The notes under the pieces were generated by a model that made no database searches, was not told where the DNA came from, and saw nothing but the letters and a program-made list of their open reading frames with translations. Position numbers and translations under genes: made by a program. Below are positions 59,084 to 64,000 of a DNA stretch of 64,000 nt, piece after piece. Positions within the stretch are counted from its first letter, which is position 1. Every line of letters begins with the position of its first letter. Source of the DNA: Gemmatimonadota bacterium (GTDB taxonomy: Bacteria; Gemmatimonadota; Gemmatimonadetes; Gemmatimonadales; GWC2-71-9); the NCBI GenBank assembly GCA_003221895.1, contig QHUJ01000110.1:1-64000 (forward strand). Reading direction: 5' to 3'.

Positions 59084-59543
59084 CCTGTTGTTCCTGCTGC
59101 CGGTTCTCGCACTGCAGTCCCAGCAGCTCACTGCCAGCGAGCTGAGCCTTGGTGTTGCCTCATCGCTCGCGCGACAGACGTTCATCGGCGGTGAGATCGG
59201 GCTGGCCCGGCGCACGAGTACTCAGAGCAGGATCGCGTTGGCGGTGGCGGCGGGGAGCGCCGCGGATCAGCCGGCAGCGCGCGGTGAGCTGACGCTCCAG
59301 CTGCTCACGAATCCCGCGGCTCGCGCCGGCCTGGCACCATACGTGGGCTTCGGGGCTGCGTTCAGCGCACGCAGCGGGTCGCCGAGCCAGGGGTTTGTCG
59401 CGGTGCTGATCGGTCTCGAAGGCGCGCCCGGACGCCCGCACGACTGGTACGCGGAGCTGGGGCTGTCAGGAGGTGTGCGGGTCGCCGCCGGGTGGCGGCT
59501 GCGCTGGTTCCCCGAGTGGTGGCAAGCGAGAGGTGGCGGCTAG
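59076..59543 (+). CDS. exported small barrel-like protein
   Basis: 155 residues from TTG within the OsmC tail (8-base overlap). Signal peptide (LLFLLPVLALQ), then paired strands such as TFIGGEIGLARRTSTQSRIALAVAAG, LAPYVGFGAAFSARS, WYAELGLSGGVRVAAGWRLRWFP. Appears to be another small outer-membrane protein. Unnamed. Confidence 0.6.
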   Translation: MPSLLFLLPVLALQSQQLTASELSLGVASSLARQTFIGGEIGLARRTSTQSRIALAVAAGSAADQPAARGELTLQLLTNPAARAGLAPYVGFGAAFSARSGSPSQGFVAVLIGLEGAPGRPHDWYAELGLSGGVRVAAGWRLRWFPEWWQARGGG

Positions 59544-59552
59544 AAACACAAA

Positions 59553-59575
59553 GGGCGCCCCAGAGCAGGGCGCCC
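59553..59575 (-). terminator. intrinsic terminator for the minus-strand gene
   Basis: GGGCGCCC repeated around CAGAGCA gives an 8-bp stem; on the minus strand it is followed by TTTGTGTTT. It also follows the plus-strand barrel gene. Confidence 0.75.
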
Positions 59576-59595
59576 GCCTCGTGGAGACGGAACCG

Positions 59596-59865
59596 TCAGG
59601 CGCTGGCGCCGACGGGAGCGGTGCGCGCGACTACCGGGCGGCAGTAGCGCTCGCCCAGGACGCGCAACTCATTCAGCTCGGTCTCGGTCAGGTCAGCGAA
59701 GCGATCCACGAGATACAACAGCGTGTCGTCGAACCATTCCTTCTGGTGCTCTGGTGTGGCTTCCAGCACTCCGCAGCGGAGAATGTGAGAGAACAGCTCG
59801 TCGCGTGCCTGCTCGAAGCTCGTCGGGGTCGCGTACTTCCGGGGCTCACCACGCTTTTTGGCCAT
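59596..59865 (-). CDS. conserved-looking small protein
   Basis: 89 residues from ATG 59865. Sequence is helical and acidic (FEQARDELFSHILRCGVLEATPEHQKEWFDDTLLYLVDRFADLTE), with a single Cys at two sites. No membrane segment. The compact, hydrophobic-patterned helices argue for a real gene, and a terminator follows it. No family recognised. Confidence 0.6.
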   Translation of the reverse strand: MAKKRGEPRKYATPTSFEQARDELFSHILRCGVLEATPEHQKEWFDDTLLYLVDRFADLTETELNELRVLGERYCRPVVARTAPVGASA

Positions 59866-59927
59866 GCAGGGGCTTTCCTTTGGGGTTAGAACCTCGTGGA
59901 AACGGCGCCGCAAGATAATTGGTTGTG

Positions 59928-59936
59928 TGGTATAAT
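59928..59936 (+). promoter_or_regulatory. extended -10 promoter TGGTATAAT
   Basis: A perfect TATAAT preceded by TG-n, about 35 bases before the start of the next gene. TGTGG and CCACA flank it as a 5-bp dyad that could be an operator. No -35 is visible. Confidence 0.6.
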
Positions 59937-59977
59937 GCCACATCAGGAGCGCGGGTTCCCGTGTTCCGGGAGGAACC

Positions 59978-60289
59978 ATGAGCGAGGAAGTTTATGGGCC
60001 CGAGCGCGCGCAGCGGCTGGTCGCGCTGCTCAGAGTTCTAGCCGAGCGGATACGGGAGCTGGATCGGACGGGCCGATTACTCGATGCGGCTCCCGAACTG
60101 CAGAAGCTGCTGGGCAACGCGCGCAGCGAGTTGTTTCACTACGAGGTCCGCAGCACATACGACACTCCCGAGGTCGCCGAGAGTCGCCGCATCGTCGAGG
60201 AAGCGATGGGCGCCGGCGGTGGCGATCTCACGATCGACGATCCGGAAGACGATGAGCCGTGGCGCCCCCGGGGAGACCAGGACGCATGA
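59978..60289 (+). CDS. small helical protein, unknown
   Basis: 103 residues; CGGGAGGAACC precedes the ATG, though GGTTCC/GGAACC could pair and cover it. Helical N-terminus (RAQRLVALLRVLAERIRELDR, LLDAAPELQKLLGNARSELFHYEVR) and an acidic tail. It overlaps the DsbA gene by ATGA, so it belongs to the oxidative folding operon. No family recognised. Confidence 0.65.
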   Translation: MSEEVYGPERAQRLVALLRVLAERIRELDRTGRLLDAAPELQKLLGNARSELFHYEVRSTYDTPEVAESRRIVEEAMGAGGGDLTIDDPEDDEPWRPRGDQDA

Positions 60290-60975
60290 ACCGCTTTTAC
60301 GTCATGTTGGCCGTTGTCGCTGTCGTATTGGGTGCCTCGCTGTTCGTCGTGCTGCGGCAGAGCGGCGGCGCGGCGGCGGCTGCGGCGTCCGCCCCGGCGG
60401 TGGCCGTCACCGATGACGGGTTCCGGGGGTACACGCTGGGCAGCGGCGACGCGGTCGTCGAGGTCACCGAATACTCCGATTTCGAGTGCCCCTTCTGCGC
60501 CAACTTCGCGACGGTTCAGATGCCCACCATCAAGGAGCAACTGATCAACACCGGCAAGGTGCGCTGGCGCTATCGCGACTTCCCGCTGCCCAGCCACCAG
60601 TACAGCCGCTACGCCGCCCACGCGGCGCAATGCGCCGGCGAGCAGGGAAAATTCTGGGACATGCACGATCAGCTGTTCTCTCACCACCAGTGGGCGCAAA
60701 CGGGGAAGGACCCCTCCGGTCTCTTCCGTGACTTCGCAAAGACCCTCGGACTCGACGTGCAGCGCTACGACCAGTGCATGACGGCGGGGCGCTTCGCGGC
60801 GCGGATCGAATTCAGCCGGCAGGAAGGCGACAAGCTGTTGGTGAACGGCACGCCGACATTCTTCGTCAACGGCAAGATGTACAGCGAACGCGCCAACTCC
60901 GATGCCTTCAAGGCGATCGCGGATAGCATCATCGCGCACACGCCGCCCAAGCAGCGGGCTCCCGCACATCATTGA
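60286..60975 (+). CDS. DsbA-family thiol oxidoreductase
   Basis: 229 residues from ATG 60286. A membrane anchor (LAVVAVVLGASLFVVL), then a thioredoxin fold with VTEYSDFECPFCANF (active CPFC), helical insertion (AAHAAQCAGEQGKFWDMHDQLF), and cis-Pro loop NGTPTFFVNGK. It forms disulfides in exported proteins, with VKOR as the expected re-oxidant encoded next, overlapping by one base. Confidence 0.93.
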   Translation: MNRFYVMLAVVAVVLGASLFVVLRQSGGAAAAAASAPAVAVTDDGFRGYTLGSGDAVVEVTEYSDFECPFCANFATVQMPTIKEQLINTGKVRWRYRDFPLPSHQYSRYAAHAAQCAGEQGKFWDMHDQLFSHHQWAQTGKDPSGLFRDFAKTLGLDVQRYDQCMTAGRFAARIEFSRQEGDKLLVNGTPTFFVNGKMYSERANSDAFKAIADSIIAHTPPKQRAPAHH

Positions 60976-61415
60976 TGCGTAGTCGCCAGGCGATCGCGCT
61001 GCTCGCGCTCGTCGGCTTCTTCGTCGCGCTCTATCTCTGGCTCCATGCCCTCGGCGTGGGCGGGGCGCTGAAGTGCGGGACGGGCGCGTGCGAGACCGTT
61101 CAGACGAGCGCCTGGGCTGTGCTGCTCGGCCTGCCGGTCGCGTTTTTCGGCGTCGTGGGCTATTGCGTGGTGTTCGTCGTCGCGCTGCTCGCGCTGCGAC
61201 CCGCGGCGCTGCTGCAACGCAGCTGGAGTGTCGTGCTCGCGAGCCTGGCGACGATCGGCTTCGCGTTCACGCTGTATCTGACGTACGTCGAGCTGGTCCT
61301 CATCCACGCGGTCTGCCGCTGGTGCCTCGGCAGCGCCGTGATCATCACTGCCATCTGGATCGTCTCGCTCCTCGCGCTCAGATCTCCTCAGCCTCGTATT
61401 GATCCCGTAGCTTAG
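60975..61415 (+). CDS. VKOR-family membrane thiol oxidase
   Basis: 146 residues, four membrane helices. Conserved cysteines: KCGTGACETVQTSAWAVLLGLPVAFFGVVGY (loop pair) and the CRWC redox motif in HAVCRWCLGSAVI. It re-oxidises the DsbA partner and passes electrons to quinone, replacing DsbB. It starts in the DsbA stop codon (TGATG). Confidence 0.95.
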   Translation: MRSRQAIALLALVGFFVALYLWLHALGVGGALKCGTGACETVQTSAWAVLLGLPVAFFGVVGYCVVFVVALLALRPAALLQRSWSVVLASLATIGFAFTLYLTYVELVLIHAVCRWCLGSAVIITAIWIVSLLALRSPQPRIDPVA

Positions 61416-61671
61416 CGGCGACCGCCTGAGCCTCGAAGCCGCTGGGCGGAGGGAAGCGGCAGCTGTTCGTCGAGGCGAGTTTCAATCCGTTCAGACGCCA
61501 TAATTCGGGATATTAAGGAAGAGGGGCAGTCTAGCAAGTTGCGCTGCGCCGTTCGGTCTGCGGCAGCAGCGTTGCGTGAGCAGGCTCACGCTGTTTTGGA
61601 CAACTGCTTGATGCGACGCCTGTTAGCAGAATTGGCATTGGAGTGGCAATACACGGGCCCCGAGAGGACCT
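61416..61671 (+). promoter_or_regulatory. 256-base spacer with perfect 18-base dyad
   Basis: GCGTGAGC-AG-GCTCACGC at 61574-61591 is a perfect dyad; a close relative (GCGTGAGCAGCCTCACAC, on the minus strand) lies at 26466-26483 before efp. It could be an operator. TATTAA near 61512 may be a -10. No gene is seen. One GTTTCAATCC resembles the start of CRISPR repeats but is single. Confidence 0.4.
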
Positions 61672-62013
61672 ATGTCACCAATGCCCGTGGAGAACTCGCT
61701 GATGTCTACGCGCCTGATGGAGAAGACTCTGGCGGCGCCGGAGCGACTCGATCTCGAGTCGCGCACCGTGTTCCGCCGCGCAGCAGGGGAAGTGCTCGAC
61801 CTGCTGGCGGAGGGGACCGGCTGCCTGGTCATCGATCTGTCGGGTACGCGTTCCGTGGACAGCGCCGGCCTGGGCGCGCTGATGCTGATTCAGCGCAAAG
61901 CCGCGGAGCGCCGGCAGGTGGTGCGCCTGCGCGGCGCGAATGAAGAGCTCCGGTTCCTTCTGGTGCTCACCAAACTCGACGATCTGTTCGAATTGGAGAC
62001 TGGCGTTTCCTGA
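61672..62013 (+). CDS. STAS-domain anti-sigma factor antagonist-like protein
   Basis: 113 residues. A STAS fold with the conserved phosphorylatable site in VIDLSGTRSVDSAGLGALMLIQRKA and VRLRGANEELRFLLVLTKLDDLFE. Such proteins bind anti-sigma kinases (SpoIIAB/RsbW type) or act as signalling adaptors. No kinase is next to it; it opens a unit that continues with the receiver gene and ccmABC. Confidence 0.9.
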   Translation: MSPMPVENSLMSTRLMEKTLAAPERLDLESRTVFRRAAGEVLDLLAEGTGCLVIDLSGTRSVDSAGLGALMLIQRKAAERRQVVRLRGANEELRFLLVLTKLDDLFELETGVS

Positions 62014-62028
62014 GGTAGATTGGGCGCG

Positions 62029-62388
62029 ATGGCGCCGACCCGAAAGGTTCTGTTCGTCGAAGACGAAACCGCCCTCCAATACTCCTACGAGCGCTTTTTC
62101 AAAGGGAAGTATGCCATGGCCCACGCGCCGACGGGTGCGGAAGCCATCCGCCAGCTCGAAACCTTCGAGCCCGACGTGCTCGTGCTCGATATGCGGCTCC
62201 CCGACACCGACGGGATCGCGTTGTTGCAGCGCATTCGCGAGAAGCGGCCGACCCTGCCGGTGGTCGTCACGACCGCCTACGTGAGCATGGAACCCCTGAT
62301 GAACGTCCTCGATCTGGGGCACAGCCGCTACCTCGTGAAGCCGTATGAGCTGAGCGAGCTCGCGGCCGCGATCGATGCTGCGGGCTGA
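62029..62388 (+). CDS. single-domain response regulator
   Basis: 119 residues, a receiver without output domain: acidic pair E11-D12, phospho-acceptor D54 (VLVLDMRLPDTDG), T in VVTTAYVS and K in YLVKPYEL. ATG 62029 with TGAGG upstream. Follows the STAS gene by 15 bases and overlaps ccmA by 14, so a STAS-receiver pair is translated with the heme export genes. Confidence 0.93.
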   Translation: MAPTRKVLFVEDETALQYSYERFFKGKYAMAHAPTGAEAIRQLETFEPDVLVLDMRLPDTDGIALLQRIREKRPTLPVVVTTAYVSMEPLMNVLDLGHSRYLVKPYELSELAAAIDAAG

Positions 62389-63031
62389 GGGGCTACACCA
62401 CTCGTTCGGCTCCGTTCGAGCCCTTGACGACGTCTCCTTCATGGTCAATCCGGGCCAGACCCTCGCGGTGTTCGGACCGAACGGCTCCGGCAAGACGACG
62501 CTCCTCAAGGTGCTGGCCGGTCTGATCCAGCCACAGCGCGGGCGCGCGTATGTCGAGGGCGGCCGTCGCGCGATCGGCTGGATCGGCCATCAGCCGCAGC
62601 TCTACGGCCAGCTCACCGTGAACGAGAACCTCCGCTTCTGGGGGCTGCTCTACGACGCACAGCCGGGTCCCGATTTGCTCGCGCGTCTGGGGCTCGAGGA
62701 ACACGCCAACCGGCAGGTACGCACATTGTCGCGCGGACTGGTACAACGCGTGGCGATCGCCCGCGCCCTCGTGCACGACCCGCGCGTGTTGCTGCTCGAC
62801 GAGCCGTTCACAGGGCTGGATAGAATCGCGGCGGAAGCGCTCAGCCGGCTCCTCGGGCAACATGCGGCGGCCGGACGCGCCACTGTGCTGGTGACGCACA
62901 ACGTGGAAGAGGGGACGGAGCTTGCGACCGACGTGGCGTTCATGCGCAACGGCCGCTTCGTCCACTGTGCGCCGCGTTCGGGTCGCGGCGCGCAGCAGGT
63001 GGGTGAAGAGTATCGCCATGCGATTGCCTGA
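62375..63031 (+). CDS. ccmA: heme exporter ATPase CcmA
   Basis: 218 residues. ABC ATPase with Walker A GPNGSGKTT, Q-loop region GWIGHQPQLYG, signature LSRGLVQRVAIARAL and Walker B LLLDEPFTGLD, H in VTHNVEEG. It is the ATPase of the cytochrome c maturation system I with CcmB and CcmC next to it. Confidence 0.93.
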   Translation: MLRAEGLHHSFGSVRALDDVSFMVNPGQTLAVFGPNGSGKTTLLKVLAGLIQPQRGRAYVEGGRRAIGWIGHQPQLYGQLTVNENLRFWGLLYDAQPGPDLLARLGLEEHANRQVRTLSRGLVQRVAIARALVHDPRVLLLDEPFTGLDRIAAEALSRLLGQHAAAGRATVLVTHNVEEGTELATDVAFMRNGRFVHCAPRSGRGAQQVGEEYRHAIA

Positions 63032-63704
63032 CGTGCTCCGCCATTCCTGGGTCCTGGCCGCAAAGGACCTGCGTGTCGAGTTCCGATCGCGCACCGCGAT
63101 TCTCTCCGCGGTGGTGTTCGTCATACTCGCGTTCGTCGTTTTCAATTTTGGACGTGACCCCACGGCTGTTCCCAACGTTGCGCTGGCGCCGAGCATCCTC
63201 TGGGTGACCTTCACCCTCGCGGCGATCCTGGCCTTGAATCGCGCATTTCACCTCGAGCTCGAGAATCACGCCCTCGATGGCCTGCTGCTCGCGCCCATCG
63301 ATCGCAGCAGCATCTATCTGGGCAAGTTGATCGCCAATCTCGTGTTCGTGGCGACGTTCGAGCTGATCGGGGTGCCGTTGTTGATGCTCTTCTTCAACGT
63401 GCGCCTGCTCCCCTATCTCGCGCCGCTCGTCCTGCTCATCGCTCTCGCGACCATAGGGTTCGTGGCGGTCGGAACGCTTTTCAGCGCGATGACGGTGCGG
63501 ACGCGTTTTGCGGAGTTGTTGCTCCCCGTACTGTTGCTGCCGTTCATGATTCTGCCGCTCAGCTGGGGGGTGCAGGCAACGGTGCGCCTGCTGGCCGGCC
63601 GTCCCTTGAGCGAGATCGCGGGCTGGCTTAACATGCTGGCCGTTTATGACATCGTGTTCGTCGCACTCGCACTGCTCCTCTTCCCGGCGACGGTGAGCGA
63701 ATGA
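63018..63704 (+). CDS. ccmB: heme exporter membrane protein CcmB
   Basis: 228 residues from ATG 63018, overlapping ccmA by 14 bases. Six membrane helices; motifs AAKDLRVEFRSRTAI, LNRAFHLELENHALDGLLLAPIDRSSIYLGKL match CcmB. Partner of CcmA in heme delivery to CcmE. Confidence 0.93.
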   Translation: MRLPDVLRHSWVLAAKDLRVEFRSRTAILSAVVFVILAFVVFNFGRDPTAVPNVALAPSILWVTFTLAAILALNRAFHLELENHALDGLLLAPIDRSSIYLGKLIANLVFVATFELIGVPLLMLFFNVRLLPYLAPLVLLIALATIGFVAVGTLFSAMTVRTRFAELLLPVLLLPFMILPLSWGVQATVRLLAGRPLSEIAGWLNMLAVYDIVFVALALLLFPATVSE

Positions 63705-64000
63705 GAATGCTGCGTACCGGCCGTTGGATTACGGCGATCGCCCTTGTGCTGCTTGCGGGAGTCTACGTGCGGGCACTGCTGTACACGCCCGTCGAGGCGT
63801 CACAAGGGCTGGCCCAGAAGATTTTCTATCTGCATGTGCCCGCCGCCATCTGGGCCGAAACGGCGATGATCCTGGTCGGCCTGGCAAGTGTCGTCTATCT
63901 GTTCACGAAGGATCCCCGCCTCGATCGGTTCGCTGCGTCCTCGGCGGAAGTGGGCACCGTCTTCTGTGCGATCGTGCTCACCTCAGGTCCCATCTGGGGG
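63701..64000 (+). CDS. ccmC: heme exporter CcmC, cut by window end
   Basis: About 100 codons, not in the ORF track because no stop lies in the window. ATGA overlap with ccmB. The reading frame gives WITAIALVLLAGVYVRALL, QKIFYLHVPAAIWAE and, at the end, TSGPIWG, which match CcmC up to just before the WWD heme motif. It continues the ccmAB operon, expected to give a complete system I. Confidence 0.93.
   Translation, partial: MRMLRTGRWITAIALVLLAGVYVRALLYTPVEASQGLAQKIFYLHVPAAIWAETAMILVGLASVVYLFTKDPRLDRFAASSAEVGTVFCAIVLTSGPIWG

Noticed and set aside
61416-61505. tRNA-like segment ending in CCA
   Set aside because: No acceptor-stem pairing and no proper T-arm; not a tRNA.
61488-61515. GTTTCAATCC-like CRISPR repeat start
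   Set aside because: Only one copy, with no spacer periodicity and no cas gene in the window.
61539-61943. 134-aa plus ORF before the STAS gene
   Set aside because: Different frame from STAS, overlaps it, and has no domain; the STAS start has a ribosome site.

Overview
The window is 64 kb of GC-rich, densely packed bacterial chromosome. Both strands carry long antisense shadow ORFs because of the GC-rich third codon positions. The gene set fits a Gemmatimonadota-type bacterium: a DUF5916 protein, a NagB/PIG-L fusion, a Ku/LigD repair pair, many exported beta-barrel and TPR proteins, and redox and quinoprotein genes. This placement is inferred from content; no rRNA or phylogenetic marker is present to prove it. 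I see no tRNA or rRNA gene, CRISPR array, transposase, integrase or phage gene, so this looks like core chromosome rather than an island.

Layout. 0-11 kb: an FG-GAP repeat protein cut by the window edge, small exported and membrane proteins, a PQQ dehydrogenase with a lanthanide-type DYD motif and its cytochrome c, a beta-propeller lipoprotein with a DM13 protein, an OmpR-type two-component pair, and an exported MsrA-MsrB fusion. 11-20 kb: a two-gene unit ending in a DRR-motif small protein, a DUF5916 outer-membrane protein, a HAD phosphatase, a subtilisin-like lipoprotein, and an operon of proline dehydrogenase, the two subunits of a 2-oxoacid:ferredoxin oxidoreductase, and a second DRR-motif protein. 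20-28 kb: an overlapping trio of peptide-binding-type lipoprotein, NtrB-like kinase and NtrC-like regulator, followed by a TPR lipoprotein behind a possible sigma-54 promoter; then efp behind a CIRCE operator, and tag. 28-36 kb: coiled-coil lipoprotein, DUF72, Ku, a rhomboid-TPR protein, LigD, and an EVE protein. 36-47 kb: DUF4349, a possible LAS-type peptidase, a PEP-mutase family enzyme, a serine hydrolase, a second OmpR-type pair, DUF1097, NagB/PIG-L, and a soluble degenerate kinase. 47-55 kb: P5C dehydrogenase, HmuY-like, DUF5679 and CDGSH proteins, a YyaL-type thioredoxin protein, an ECF sigma operon whose membrane partner carries a CBM48-like domain, and argJ. 55-64 kb: TPR, DoxX, cNMP-binding, CDP-alcohol transferase, OsmC, a DsbA+VKOR oxidative folding pair, STAS and receiver proteins, and ccmABC running off the end.

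How the genes fit together. Proline dehydrogenase and P5C dehydrogenase, although 27 kb apart, give proline to glutamate, and the adjacent ferredoxin oxidoreductase could continue from 2-oxoglutarate. The envelope redox set (PQQ dehydrogenase, cytochrome c, DM13, MsrAB, DsbA/VKOR, ccmABC) points to an aerobic or microaerobic respiratory cell with active periplasmic thiol and heme chemistry. Regulation is rich: three membrane kinases and one soluble kinase, an ECF sigma, an NtrC-type activator, a probable HrcA site, and many genes with a -10-like hexamer 6-7 nt before the ATG and no Shine-Dalgarno, suggesting leaderless mRNAs.

Start codons were chosen by Shine-Dalgarno, overlap with the upstream gene, and signal-peptide position, so several differ from the ORF track.
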